From Phoebastria nigripes (lineage: Eukaryota > Chordata > Aves > Procellariiformes > Diomedeidae), in the NCBI GenBank assembly GCA_035582835.1, contig JAYKAV010002789.1, forward strand, positions 730,016-794,015: a stretch of DNA of 64,000 nucleotides. The letters run 5' to 3'. The position numbers and the translations under genes were made by a program. Positions 1 to 12,868 of this stretch are shown here, piece by piece (position 1 is the first letter of the stretch; each line of letters opens with the position of its first letter). The notes beneath the pieces were generated by a model that made no database searches, was not told the origin of the DNA, and was given only the letters and a program-made list of their open reading frames with translations.

Positions 1-787
1 TACCTGGGGCACTACTTGAGGTCCAGGTCAATTTGATTCATTGTAATCCATATTGTTGGATATATACATGCCTGTATACGAGCTCAGAGATGGTTTCATA
101 GCTTTCTGTGAATAATGAAAAAACGNAGACACAAAGTAGTGAAGGTTAACAACAGAGAGTGAAAGCCATTGGGTTTTAATAACTTTTCGAAGATGGAGTC
201 ATATTCTTGCCCCGAATACCCTGCATCTCATATGCACAGAATCAAGGATTCTGAAACAAAATCTGCTATCTTTCATGAGCTAAAATAAATTACTTATTTT
301 CATGTGCATTATAATAATAACCAGCATGCATCAGAGGGAGTCAGAGAGATTTTACTGTAGGATTTTAAATGTTGCAAAGCNAAGTCAAGCACAAGCCACA
401 GGGTGCCGCTATTCTCACTGTTTGACCGTGAGACAATTTCATTTGATAGTTTGATAACTGACATTTTCTGCATTTTACTTGCCCAATAAATTTAGGACAA
501 TAGGAAAAGTTGTAATGATACGTAGAAATGCAGTTAGAATTGCTGAGGAATTATTTTGCATCCTTATGACTCTCCTTGAGGAATTACAAGGTACTTTACA
601 ATTGCTTCACTGCAATGAAACCCATTAAAANGAGGAATGAAATTCAGCATGAACAGAACAGAAGGGAGATAGAGCCAGACAAACTCCAGACAACTCTTTG
701 TTTCTTTCCACTTCATCATCACACAAAATTCTGATCAGATGCTTTAGTCTGTGGTGTAATTAGTTTGTACCTTAGTCTCAACATTTT
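1..787. other. AT-rich intergenic sequence, nothing recognised
   Basis: No open frame, exon or repeat with a recognisable signature was found. The stretch runs up to the terminal repeats of the first CR1. Confidence 0.6.
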
Positions 788-1394
788 AGAATCATAGAAT
801 CATAGAATCATAGAATCATTAAGGTTGGAAAAGACCTCTAAGATCATCAAGTCCAACCATCAACCCAACACCACCATGCCCACTAAACCATGTCCCTAAG
901 TGCCTCATCTACACGTCTTTTAAATACTTCCAGGGATGGTGACTCCACCACTTCCCTGGGCAGCCTGTTCCAATGCTTAACCACTCTTTCAGTAAAGAAA
1001 TTTTTCCTAATGTCCAATCTAAACCTCCCNTGGCGCAACTTGAGGCCATTTCCTCTCGTCCTAGTTCTCGTCTAGTTCTCGTCCTAGTTCGTTCTGCTAG
1101 TTGCTTNGCAGAAGAGACCAACACCCACCTCGCTGCAACCTCCTTTCAGGTAGTTGTAGAGCACGATAAGGTCTCCCCTCAGCCTCCTCTTCTCCAGGCT
1201 AAACAGTCCCAGTTCCCTCAGCCGCTCCTCATAAGACTTGCTCTCCAGACCCTTCACCAGCTTCGTTGCCCTCCTCTGGACACGCTCCAGCACCTCAATG
1301 TCCTTCTTGTAGTGAGGGGCCCAAAACTGAACACAGTATTCGAGGTGGGGCCTCACCAGTGCCGAGTACAGGGGGACAATCACTTCCCTGCTCC
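788..1394 (-). mobile_element. CR1 LINE fragment A, 5'-truncated
   Basis: The left edge carries four tandem copies of an agaatcat-type motif. This is the reverse complement of the CR1 3'-terminal repeat, so the element reads on the minus strand. Inside lie the conserved CR1 3'-UTR and the C-terminal end of ORF2; minus-strand translation gives [20 protein letters not shown] and the downstream [20 protein letters not shown] stretch. Similarity to the other CR1 copies in the window stops abruptly near 1394, a normal 5' truncation from incomplete reverse transcription. Around 1060-1095 a ctcgtcctagtt-like unit is locally repeated, which is absent from the sister copies and disrupts the coding frame. 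It is a dead element. Confidence 0.95.
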
Positions 1395-4300
1395 TCATCA
1401 ATTTTGGAGTTGATCTCCCAAGATCATGGTGCTCCACCTGTTATGGTATTATGCACAGACTTCTCCTTAATTAAAAATCTGTCTCATTCCTCAGCTGCAA
1501 ATGCCTTCTCACAGTCTTTTCCNTCTATAGCTGTGAAGTATATGAGGTTAAGTAGTTAATGGCTCTTTCCAGTGCTTGCTTCAAGAAAAACTGGTCCGCG
1601 CTGGTTGGTTTAAAATCCATAAGGAAATGGACTTGGCAGCGATTAGCTCTCCTTGATCAACAGAAATTATTGATTCATTTGCTTTGTAAGGAAACTTGCA
1701 GGTACCTTGTTAAGGAAATCATAATGCTTTGCAGTTGCTTCTTGTAGTGACCCCAAAGTGCTGAAGTGCTTGCTGAAATGTATGCTGACTTTGTAATAGC
1801 TTGCGGTGATAATTCTCAAGAATAACAGATTCTCCTGGGTTTTAGTAGCTACCTTGCTGAGGAGAATTTCATTCCTTCTCCATCAACTGCTGTAGAAACA
1901 TGACAAACAGAAGACTGTCCTACTTCAGCTCACTGTAGGACCTGAATTTTTTTCATCTATTAATTTCTGTTGCTTACACTTCTCATCTTAGTTCTCAGCT
2001 AAGAACTGGAACCTACCTCCTATACCTTCTTCTGAGGTTCTAACATATGAATGGAAATGAGTCATCAGCACCTCCTCATGGCAATGCAAAACCAACAGCA
2101 AAGCTAAATAAAAAATTACATATCAACTAACTTTACTACAGGTAGAACACTGCAATATTTATTTCCAAAATAGCTGCTAGGAAGAAGTCATGGAGTGGAG
2201 CAAAGAGAGATTAGCTGGGTTAAAATATACCAAAACCATCTATGTAGGATTTGGTATGAAAAAACTAAAGGGTGGTAAACACTAGAATAAGTATTGAAGC
2301 ATAAACAGATAAAATTATTTTAAACTTGTACTCATTCCTGTATAAATATATAATCATCTTCTTTACAAACTTCGCACCTGTCTGCGCAACTACACATAAA
2401 TATCACTAAGAGAGACTGTGTTTTGATTGCATTCAATATAATACAGTATTTCCAGTATCATTCTATAAAGTTACCCAGACCTCCAACCCTATTGGGTAAA
2501 TGTTAGAGTACTACTACTAATAATACCAAAAATAATAATAACCCATTAGAGATTCTATGCACACCATTTCACTATTGAAAGTAATCAGGGATGGAAAATC
2601 AGTCAGTGTGAAAAATGTTATGCCACTGAACTAGAGTGCTTACTATATTGGTGGACAAGATCAAAATATCACTAAGAAAGGGTGGACTGTAGGTTATTTA
2701 TTAGGTNTTTCTTAGTATATATGGTATGATATTCAGTAGATTTATCATCCAGCTTTAAAAGGGCAAGCTTTCATAGCCCTTAGGCTCACTTCTTAGATTT
2801 GTAAAAAGTGTATGTGGTAATTCTTACCATACAGTTATCACTATATAACAAAAACAAAAAAAAACTAAGGAAAAAAAATCTGACTGTTCCCAGAATGGCC
2901 TAGTTTTGAAGGGATCTGATTTTCAGACAAACTGTTGAATGCTTTGTGGAAATCACTCTTGGAAATTTCCAGTAGCTCCATGGAATTCAGGAATTCCTTG
3001 TTGTGACACGGGAAGTTTTCTTCAAATTCATGGGTAATATTTATTTTTTAAAATTCAGTAATGAATAACGATTGATTAATTATAACATGAGATATCCACA
3101 GGCTCCTCAAGAACATCAGGTAGGTCAAAGCAGTCAGTGCAATTACTGAAGATTGTAAGTGTTTGAATGAAAAGATTGCAGAAAAGTTGGGAATAAAGTA
3201 AAACTCACTAGTATGTTGTCCTGAATTTATGATAAAGCCTTATGATGTCAATTTTTAGGCATATCTTTCTATATAACAATTTCAAAAGGAAGAAGCATTG
3301 GATAGTTCACCAAGTTTGCAAATGCATTTAAACTTTCACTTCTGCTTAGGCTACTTTACACTGTTTTAGCAAGGACACAAATGAAAATTTGCTGATCAAA
3401 TGTCAGGGTGAGAAGGCTCAACATGAAAGGAAAACTTTAACAACTGTGAGACAGCTGCAAACTTCTGCTANATTGTCTATATGGAGTCAAGTATACAATT
3501 AATTTATGTCTCAGGAACAGATTATTTTATCTCATATTGTGAAATTAGTTTTCGCCACATCATCTGCATCACAGAATGACCTGCAAGTAGATTTGACATA
3601 TAAAAAAACATTGTAAAGGGACTGTACAAATTCTGAAGTTACAGTAAGTAGGTCCTGCAAGTTGCAATAGGAAAAATATTTAATCTCTTTGTAGTTGCCA
3701 TTTGAAGACTTTGTTTATAAACACTTTCATGCAAATAGTTTAATGTTAGCAGAAGAACAAAACAACACAGTACCATCTCTTCTCTAATATGNAGTGTTAG
3801 AGCAGTATTCGTGGGACCAATAAGTAAGTCAAAGCTCAGACTTTCCTCAGCTGCTCTAAAGAGAAGACAGCAAATGGCTAAAGACACTTTTGNCACAAGT
3901 AATAGTGCATAAAAACCCTTGTTCAAAGATTTGGAGTTTTGCAGTCAGAATATCTTCTTCCACAAAATAGTTTTCAGAACTCTTCCCATTCCTGTTTGTA
4001 TAGCTATTGGTTTGACATTTTTTACATAAAGCTGAGACTTCCCATTTTCTTTTAATTTGTCAACTGGTCTACTTTGTTGTTTAGATTGAACTCTTCAGGC
4101 AGAGACCCTGCATCTGAGTTTGTTTGAAACACTATAATTTGTTTCAGATATTTTCCACAAATTTAAATAACAGTTTCCACTGATGCTATTGAACTTGTGA
4201 TTTTAAGGATTAAAAATAAGGATTCAAAGACTTTCAAGATTATTTCATTGCCAAATATTTAATTGTCCAGTTTTTCAGACAATGCTAATTTACAACCAAA

Positions 4301-6045
4301 GAAAATGTCTGCAAATCTGATGTCATTCTTTATCCGTGCTAGCACACTGTGATTATGATTAAACCTAAGATTAAAAGTACTTAAAACTTTATATGGCTTT
4401 ATGAAAACTCAACAAATACGAGAAACATTTGGAAGCTCATTACAGTGAAGAATTGTTAATTAAAATGAAATAGTACACCGGCAAAATTTGATTCCTTGTT
4501 TCAAAGTCTTTGACAGATTTACACTGCCTGGCTGAAGAATCATAAGCACGTTTTAAAAGAATTAGGTCTGTACTGGTTACAGCCTTTGAATCATGGTGTA
4601 TTGTTCTGTTCTGACAAACTGAAAGTCCTTGGACAAATAATTATATATAAAGTCTTGAGGCTCAATTTTGCCTCCTGACAAGCACTCCACTCCACAGCTG
4701 AAACCAAAGGAACATCACAGCATATCTTCCACATCAAAACTGAACTTCCTTGAAACATAAGGAAAACTTTTTAAAAGAGACACTGAATGCTGCATCTCGC
4801 TCACACCAGTTTAATNTTGTTTTTCAGAGCAAAGAAAGAAGTGACTACAACAAATTACTAATACCGCACTTCAGGTTTATCATCATCATCATAAATCCAG
4901 ACTTGTTACTTCATCTGTTGTTTCATTTCTTTGATCAGTAGTATTGTGTTGGCCATGTAAGTACTCATGCACTATCCTTAGCACCCAACTATGAAATAAA
5001 AATACGTAAAGCAGCATGAACTCATCCTGTCCATACTTAACACTGTTTTCCCAAGACACTAGTTTTCCACTAGTTAACAGGAAGAGAGTAAAATAAGACT
5101 GGAGTTCTTCACCTTTTACCCAAAATTGCACCTAAAGGAATAAGTTCTGCACCATGTCTGAGAGATTAATAAATTAGATAAATCAAGGAAGTAAAGAATT
5201 TTTCATGAGGAAGCTCTGATGGAGCTCCTTTTCTATGTAGGCTGACTCACCAAATCCCTATCTACATAGCTGCACTGAAGCCAAAGTCAGAGTTATGCAT
5301 TTTCTTTTAAAACATTCTGCCTGTACTGCTCAGATAAAGCTAGCTTGTCCTTTGCATTGCAGGGCTAAAACTGAGTTACTTAATTATCCTTCCCTACTTA
5401 GGAATCTTTTCACCTTATTCAGAACAACTCTTTAAATAACTTTTCCTCTTTCTCTCACCAAAAATAAACACAATGCAACACACCATACTGAAACAAAGTC
5501 TCATAATATAACTGCAAGAAGCCTCTGCAGGTGTTCTCAGAAATCAATTTTGCTGAATATCTACTGTATAATTTAGATGCCTGTGCAGTATGCGGTCACA
5601 TTCCAGCTGTGCTTAGCATCATACAGACATACCAGCAAGATAGCCACAATTTTTCTTGAAGCTACGGGCTGCCTGACGGCAGGGTTCTTTTTTTCTTGAA
5701 TATGAAACAACAGTTGAAGAAAGTGGAAGAAAACCACAGAAAATGAGGGCACACATATGAATACTACAGGCACCAATTGACTACATGTTATGTGTCCAGT
5801 TAGTTTCCAAAATAATGAAAATAGCTGTCTTCAACACAAATAGGCTGTTCTGTAGAAAGTCTTTTTAATGAACTGCATCATTGTCTTGAGCAAAGTTGAG
5901 AAACTGACTGCTGTGAGGGCATTACACTGTCAACACATGGATCTCTCTGTTGGCTGTCAGTGTATGACAGATAATATTAATCATATTAACATTACCGTAG
6001 CAGTTTTGGAGACCTAATCAAGAGTCAAGGCTGACTCATATATAA
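1395..6045. other. AT-rich intergenic sequence without recognised genes
   Basis: Only short chance ORFs (at most 95 codons) occur, with no splice-flanked conserved peptide and no clear repeat family. I see nothing to annotate. Confidence 0.55.
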
Positions 6046-6050
6046 AGATG
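6046..6050. repeat. Left target-site duplication of solo LTR 1
   Basis: The pentamer agatg directly precedes the LTR and recurs directly after it at 6663-6667. An exact 5-bp duplication is typical of ERVL (class III) integration. Confidence 0.85.
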
Positions 6051-6450
6051 TGCCCTGGTTTCTGCTGGGATAGAGTTAATTTTCTTCCTAGTGCTGTGTT
6101 TTGGATTTAGTATGAGAATAATGTTGATAACACACTGATGTTTTTGTTGTTGCTAAGTAGTGCTTACACTAGTCAAGGACTTTTCAGCTTTCCATGCTCT
6201 GCCAGGTGCACAAGAAGCTGGGAGGGAGCATAGCCAGGACAGCTAACCCAACTGGCCAACGGGGTATTCCATACCATATGATGTCATGCTCAATGTATAA
6301 ACTGGGGGAGCTGTCCGGGGGGGCAGCGATCGCTGCTTGGGGAATGGCTGGGCATTAGTCGGTGGGTGGTGAGCAATTGCATCATGCATCACTTGCTTTG
6401 TATATTCTATTATTATTATTATTATTGTTATTATTATTATTATTATTTAT

Positions 6451-6500
<50 letters not shown>

Positions 6501-6662
6501 TTATTTGACTTTATTTTATTTCAATTTTTACGCTGTCTTTTTCTCAACCCATGAGTTTTCTCACTTTTACCCTCCTGATTCTCTCCCCCATCCCACTGGA
6601 GGCGAGGGAGTGAGCGAGCAGCTGTGTGGTGTTTAGTTGCTGGCTAGGGTTAAACCACAACA
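6051..6662 (+). mobile_element. Solo LTR 1, avian ERVL-type endogenous retrovirus
   Basis: The 612-bp element begins TGCCCTGGTTT, followed by a gggatagagttaatttt-type 5' segment. It ends in gggttaaaccacaaca, so it has TG...CA termini. The same family signature recurs at 50530-51031. Perfect 5-bp duplications (agatg) bound it, and no internal gag/pol/env or primer-binding region is present, so it is a solo LTR left by LTR-LTR recombination. A TATA-like tgtataaac sits near 6295-6304. The middle is expanded into a compound TTA/TAC microsatellite. Family assignment rests on recognising the repeat from bird genomes, not on a database search. Confidence 0.9.
6408..6503. repeat. Compound microsatellite (TTA)n-(TAC)n inside LTR 1
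   Basis: About 14 TTA-type trinucleotides, with one gtt interruption, run into about 17 uninterrupted TAC/ACT units and then a short TTA tail. The tract lies within the LTR, in a region that is T/A-rich in this LTR family. Confidence 0.97.
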
Positions 6663-6667
6663 AGATG
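6663..6667. repeat. Right target-site duplication of solo LTR 1
   Basis: This agatg is an exact match to 6046-6050. Confidence 0.85.
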
Positions 6668-9600
6668 CAACATATTAAGCGTATTTGCTACAAAGATCTA
6701 ACCTAAGCATAAGGCCAGAGGTAAATATGGGTAGTTGGAGAAGCTTGGACTATTAGTATGACTGAACAGGCCACCATCACAGTAAAGTGAATACTGGACT
6801 ACATATAAAAATATTAAATTATATTAAAAATCAGAGNTGATAGGTAAGCTTTGAGGGCTGTGTTGGTAAGGAGAATACTTTGATATGACATAGAGCAAGA
6901 GTCATGGGCTGAATGAAACTAGACAGGTGACATGATGAAAATAATAGGCTAAGGAAATTTTATTTGCATTGAGAATAGGTGCTTAGGAAGCAAGATTGCA
7001 TCTTTCCTCTTCTCAAGGATGAAGAAAGGCTTTTGCAGTAACCAGGTCGTAAACTGGGATCCCAGATAACAATCTTAGCTGCATAAATAAACAGGAAAGG
7101 CCATGGTTTAGAGATGTTGTATGAAAAGATCTAGATATACCAGAGAAGTAACAACTGAAAAAGAGGTCTGAGTTGAAATGTTTGCCCAGTTATCAGGTTG
7201 AGTAACAGACATTATGGTGATATTCCACAGGGACAGAGAAAAAAGGGTGGCAATGGAGAACCCAGAGGGAGATTAATGTTGTTTTATTCCTGCAGAATTA
7301 ACAACTAAACAAACAGAAAGAAAAAAAAGTGCCTAACCAGCTACATTTTCATTTGGGCAGTAGAGAGAGGTCCAGAATAAAGAATTTTCAGTTTAAAACA
7401 GTAGCTGAATCTGTGTTTGAGGATTCCATTACTCACAGAGAAACAAGGTGTTGAGAAAGAAAGAGGTGAATACTGTGGGACCCTCCCTCCTTTACCTATT
7501 TTCAACCTGCTAACGCATGCACACATGCACAAACACACAAGCTGTTCAGGAGTTAAGAGCCCAATGCTGAAGGAGTGATTAGAAAACAACAGATTCTTTC
7601 TCCCATTCTCCCTTATGCCTACTGAAAAACACAGTCTTGCTGAATCTTACTTTTGGATAAAATCTTGACTTTCGGACAGAAAGGACAAAATGCCCACTCT
7701 GAATATACGCATGCTGTCTTTTTAAGTTGTAGGATCTCCAGTTTAACCTAACAGTTCAAAGAAAGTACTGAAGAGAGTCACAGAAATACTGTGAAATTAA
7801 GTCAAACAGAAGGAATAGGGGTGTTTGATATATCTGCGTTGATTAGGAATAGAACAAAAAGCTCATATTTGATAGCATCTGTGCACAAATTACGATAGAA
7901 TTGCTTTAATTGGGCAATACTGGTGAAATAAAGCTGCCATCCTTTCTGGCTATTTATTTTATGAAGATCCCAGGGCAGCTGATAAAGCACGATGAGATGC
8001 TTTACATCAGTAGCAATAATAAGGTGTCACCATTGTTGTCACCTTACAACCTTTCTGCCATGGGATCATAATTACAGCAACACCCAAGGTATGAGTTAGC
8101 CCATCATGTGTCTCTCTGTAGTATCAGGGGCAGTACTGCCCTGCATGCTANGGAGGTACCCATTATTAGAAGTTTAGCTTTGAATACAGTTTGACATCAA
8201 ATCCACTCGGTGATCCATGCAGCATACTATAACTGATTTTTGCNGCTGTCAAACCAAATCCTTAGAAGTCTAGATGATGAAGCTGTAGCTCAACACATTT
8301 TTGGTAACACAAGCTTTACATGGAAAGTCAGAGCCCTCATCTATGAAAAAATCATAGTAACATCACATTCAGCTAGATCACATTATATTGAAGGACATAA
8401 AAATTACCTTTTCACCTTGGCAATCCCATTCCTTTAAACACACAAATAATAAGTCTATCTATGCGGCTGTTGCCAAAGTCAAGAAGCAGAGTAAACTAGA
8501 ATGGGCTGAACTCATGCTAGGTCTGCTAGAAGAGACTGCTACAAGAGCCAAACAGCATGCTTAAAGCTTGTCTGGGCATCCTCAGGCTAAGGAAACTATT
8601 GCTGTGCAGACGTCCCAAAAGACAGACATCTTCATGAACCTTGAAACTAGCTTCTTCCTTTCTAGTCTCCCCTGCCTGACAACAATACATTAATGGTCCC
8701 CCAGATTTCTGCAAAAAGGCCCATGGATCATCACCCTGGGATCTTGGCACACTAAAAGAGCTGCTGAAAAAAACCCAGATTTTACAGAGGAAAGCCNAGG
8801 TAAAGGGCCCAGCAGAGAATGATGAAGATACTTTTCCATGCCTTTAGATGCTTACTTAAGAAAAGAACAGTAAATACACAATGTAACCATTCTCATGCCT
8901 TGGAATAGTTCTATTCAGGAGACAAGCTCAATATAGATTTTGCAGTTGTACACCTTCCCCTTTGTTCATCTTCCATCTTACTGTTGAAAGGAAAAACTTG
9001 GTCATAAAAATTATGCTTGTCACATCCCTAGACCTGGAAGCCCCTCCTGCAGTAGAACCACTATGAATAAATGTGGTTTATTCCCATCACTTCATTTGAA
9101 AACAAAGAACATGTTCTCTTTTTCAGAGAACGTGGCTCCCTGCGCAGTCCCTAGCTTATGCACTCACCTGTACATACCTAGCATTATTCAGAAGAGTCCT
9201 AGAAGACGCATTCCATGGAAAAATTGAAGGGTGCGAGCTAACAAGAAAATTATATAGACACTTGTGTGCCAATACTTAATGCTGCTGCTGTGGCTCGGTT
9301 TACCACAACCCAGCAGCCTCACATGGAGGCAGCATGTGTGGGGCTGGCACTGAGCCACGGCTCCANGGGGCAGACAAGACTGAGTGACGCATCCACAAAT
9401 TAAATGTTGAAGGGCTTGGGAGGGGATGTTTGTTTGTTTGTTTGTTTAGTCTCAACAAGCATAAATGGAAGAGTGCGAGCATACCCATCCCCTCCTAAGG
9501 ATCATGATCCTGAGGCTCCTATGATAGCTGCATGGCATCTTAGTTAGTACTGCAGTTTGTATGACTCAGTATTTTTATTACAAAATGGGAATGTAAATGA

Positions 9601-10387
9601 ATGGGATTACCCAACAATTAAAATGAAGTACACATTGGATGAGCATTTTGCTATATCAGAGTTAAACTCCACATTGGTCCTCTGTATCTTGCAATTTTAA
9701 GTGCGAGATTGGTTTTTAATTGATTTTAAGTCAACACAAAACACAATGTTGCTGCTGTTATGAACTGGCACAAAACGCTTATCTAAAAAAGTCCACGGCA
9801 TCAAAGGGGATGGGTTACAAACAGGTTATGCTAGTAGCGACTCAATTATTTACTGTGCAGCAAAGGAGGAAACAGTACTAAGAAACAAAATATCCCTGAA
9901 AAAATGATGTGAATAGAAGCATTTGTATGATACATATAGCTTTTAATCAGGTAGTCAGATTTAAAATAATTATAATTTCAACTGTAAAGCCACTGCCACT
10001 TCTTTACTTTTTTACTCAGATAGAATTCAAAATAGGGAAGATTTTTAACACTTTCTGACATTTCTTACTAGCTTTTTAGCAGAGGGACATAATATGACTT
10101 CCTTGTGTTTGATTATAAAGTGATCAATTGGGAGTAACAGTGAAAACCAGCCTTTGCATAATAGTAACTATATTTTCTGTGAATTTGGAAGAAATGTGTT
10201 AACAGTGTAAAGGTATTGGGAGAAGATCCATTTCCTTTAGAAACCTGTATTATGATAGAGGAAATAAAAGCAACACATTTTATATTTGGTAGTACATCAT
10301 CACTTAATACATCCTTACACAGTACATCATTACCCTGAGAAAGGAACTGTTTCTTCTTCATTTGATAGCTGAGAGAAGAATATAAGA
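6668..10387. other. AT-rich intergenic sequence without recognised genes
   Basis: Only short, unsupported ORFs were seen. A small TTTG tandem tract lies at about 9429-9447. No exon or repeat family was recognised elsewhere in it. Confidence 0.55.
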
Positions 10388-10569
10388 GTGGTTAAGCATT
10401 GGAACAGGCTGCCCAGGGAAGTAGTGGAGTCACCATCCCTGGGGGTATTTAAAAGACGTGTAGACGAGGCGCTTAGGGACATGGTTTAGTGGGCATGGTG
10501 GTGTTGGATTGACGGTTGGACTTGATGATCTTAGAGNTCTTTTCCAACCTTANTGATTCTATGATTCTA
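10388..10569 (+). mobile_element. CR1 LINE 3' end, fragment B1
   Basis: This is a short plus-strand CR1 tail. It starts in the end of ORF2 (aacaggctgcccagggaag region), runs through the 3'-UTR (gacatggtttagtgggcatg) and finishes with gattctatgattcta terminal repeats near 10569. It abuts a CR1 piece of opposite orientation that begins around 10587. About 30 bp of the two pieces are reverse complements of each other, so they are overlapping parts of different copies, not one element. Confidence 0.93.
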
Positions 10570-11212
10570 NATTGAAAATTATTCCCTCCCCTGGGCAGCC
10601 TGTTCCAACACTTGATAACCCTTTCAGTGAAGAAATTTTTCCTAATGTCCAATCTAAACCTCCCCTGGCACAATTTGAGGCCATTTCCTCTTGTCCTATC
10701 ACTTGTTACTTGGGAAAAGAGACNGACACCCACCTCGCTACAACCTCCTTTCGGGTAGTTGTAGAGAGCGATAAGGTCTCCCCTCAGCCTCCTTTTCTCC
10801 AGGCTAAACAACCCCAGTTCCTTCAGCCACTCCTCATAAGACTTGTTCTCCAGACCCTTCACCAGCTTCGTTGCTCTTCTTTGGACATGCTCCAGCACCT
10901 CAATATCTTTCTTGTAGTGAGGGGCCCAAAACTGAACACAGTATTCGAGCTGCGGCCTCACCAGTGCCAAGTACAGGGGCACGATCACTTCCCTACTCCT
11001 GCTGGCCACACTATTTCTGATACAGGCCAGGATGCCATTGGCCTTCTTGNCCACCTGGGCACACTGCCGGCTCATATTCAGCCGGCTGTCGACCAACACC
11101 GCTACGGCCTTTTCTACCGGGCAGCTTTCCAGCCACTCTTCCCCAAGCCTGTAGCGTTGCATGGGGTTATTGTGACCCAAGTGTAGGACCCAGCACTTGG
11201 CCTTGTTGAATC

Positions 11213-11608
11213 TCATACAATTGGCCTCAGCCCATCGATCCAGCCTGTCCAGGTCCCTCTGCAGAGCCTGCCTACCACGAGCAAATTGACACTCCCGCCC
11301 AACTTGGTGTCATCTGCAAACTTACTGAGGGTGCACTCGATCCCCTTGTCCAGATCATTGATAAAGATATTAAACAGAACTGGCCCTAATACTGAGCCCT
11401 GGGGAACACCACTTGTGACTGGCCGCCAGCTGGATTTAACTTCATTCACCACAACTCTTTGGCCCCAGCCATNCAGCCAGTTTTTTACCCAGCAAAGTGT
11501 ACGCCCATCCAAGCCATGAGCAGCCAGTTTCTCCAGCAGAATGCTGTGGGAAACAGTGTCAAAGTTGACTAAAGTCCAGGTAGACCACATCCACAGCCTT
11601 TCCCTCAT
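11213..11608 (-). pseudogene. CR1 ORF2 reverse transcriptase, palm part with FADD
   Basis: This frame continues the frameshifted RT with FDTVSHSILLEKLAAHGLDG, the [13 protein letters not shown] box and the metal-binding FADD in [11 protein letters not shown]. It drifts out of frame again near 11270-11290; the family sequence resumes in the 10473-11216 frame at MRFNKAKC. It belongs to fragment B2. Confidence 0.88.
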
Positions 11609-12179
11609 CCACTAAGCGGGTCACCTTGTCATAGGAGATCAGGTTAGTCAAGCAGGACCTGCCTTTCATAAACCCATGATCATGCTGACTGGGCCTGATC
11701 ACCTGGTTGTCCTGTACATGCTGTGTGATGGCACTTAGGATGGTCTGCTCCATAACCTTCCCTGGCACAAAGGTCAGACTGACAGGCCTGTAGTTCCCCA
11801 GATTCTCCTTCCGGCCCTTCTTGTAGATGGGCATCACATTTGCTAACCTCCAGTCAACTGGGACCTCCCTGGTTAGCCAGGACTGCTGATAAATGATGGA
11901 AAGTGGCTTGGTGAGCACTTCCGCCAGCTCCCTCAGTACCCGTGAGTGGATCCCATCTGGCCCCATAGACTTGTGTGTGTCTAAGTGGTGTAGCAGGTCN
12001 CTAACCATTTCCCCTTGGATTATGGGGGCTTCATTCTGCTCCCTGTCTCTGTCTTCCAGCTCAGTGGGCTGGGCACCCCAAGAACAATTGGTCTTACCAT
12101 TAAAGACTGAGGCAAAGAAGGCATTAAGTAGCTCAGCCTTTTCCTCATCCTTTGTCACTATGTTTCCCCCCACATCCAA
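11559..12179 (-). pseudogene. CR1 ORF2 reverse transcriptase, N-terminal part
   Basis: A minus-strand open frame of about 206 codons covers the start of the CR1 RT domain: a helical linker (LLHHLDTHKSMGPDGIHSRV), then RLANVMPIYKKG and NYRPVSLT. It ends prematurely in YLDFSQL, where the family continues YLDFSKAFDTVSH; the continuation is found in another frame (11213-11608). A small frameshift near 11560-11570 therefore separates the two halves. Genomic RT relics like this are not expressed as protein. Confidence 0.88.
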
Positions 12180-12374
12180 TAAAGGATGGAGATTCTTCTT
12201 AGCCCTCCTTTTGTTGCTAATGTATTTGTAGAAACATTATTTACTGTCTTTTATCGCAGTAGTCAAATTAAGTTCTAGCTGGGCTTTGGCCCTTCTAAAT
12301 TTGTCCCTGCATAACCTCACAGTATGTGTGTGCCTATGCCGGGGCTAATTCCCTGACCATGCTTTATCTACCAC

Positions 12375-12868
12375 GATTGGTTAAGGATGGTAAGGAAACT
12401 GAAGACATCCAGAGGAGGGCAAAAAAGCTGGTGGAAGTGCTGGAAGGAATGTCCTATGAGGAGTGGCTGAGGACTCTAGCTTTGTCTAGTTTGAAGAAAA
12501 GGGAGGCCNAGGGGCGACCTCATCGCTCTACAGTTTCCTGAGGAGAGGAAATGGAGAGGGTGGTTCTGATCTCTCCTCCCTGGGATCCAGCGGCAGGACG
12601 CATCGGAATGCTTCAAAGCTGCGTCAGTGGAGGTTCAGACCTGATATTAGGAAGGATTTCTTTACTGAGAGGGCGTCAGACACTGCAACAGGCTTCCTAG
12701 AGAGGTGGGCGATGCCCCATGCCTGTCAGTGCCCTAAAAAGAGANGTTTGGACAATGCCCTCAATAACAGGCTTTAACTTTTGGTCAGCCCTGGAGTGGT
12801 CAGGCAGTTGGACTAGATGATTGGTTTAGGCCCCTTCAAACTGGAACTATTCTGTTCTGTTCTATTCT
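12375..12868 (+). mobile_element. Older CR1 LINE fragment F, 3' end
   Basis: The plus strand reads IQRRAKKLVEVLEGMSYEEW, the CR1 ORF2 C-terminal signature ([23 protein letters not shown]), at clearly lower identity than the other copies. A degraded 3'-UTR follows, and the piece ends in attctgttctgttctattct terminal repeats near 12841-12868. This is a different, more diverged CR1 subfamily from fragments A to D. Its left edge is approximate. Confidence 0.85.

Larger units (their letters stand above)
10587..12330 (-). mobile_element. CR1 LINE fragment B2 with degenerate reverse transcriptase
   Basis: This is the longest CR1 piece here, about 1.7 kb, read on the minus strand. In coding order, from the right edge leftward, it holds the linker before the RT domain (AKAQLELNL-like), the RT fingers/palm (NYRPVSLT, KGRSCLTNLIS), the catalytic FADD box (complement of 11309-11320) and the conserved C-terminal region ([19 protein letters not shown]). 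Its last ~180 bp, the 3'-UTR with terminal repeats, is missing; the oppositely oriented fragment B1 stands there instead. The frame breaks at least twice, so no functional polymerase can be made. The right edge near 12330 is approximate. Confidence 0.93.

Noticed and set aside
6366..6554. 62-codon ORF with poly-Tyr/poly-Leu
   Set aside because: It is translation of the TTA/TAC microsatellite inside the LTR.
10388..12330. Twin-priming (5' inversion) as the origin of the CR1 B1/B2 pair
   Set aside because: In twin priming the true 3' terminus lies at the outer edge of the insertion. Here it lies in the middle and the pieces overlap, so they come from different copies.
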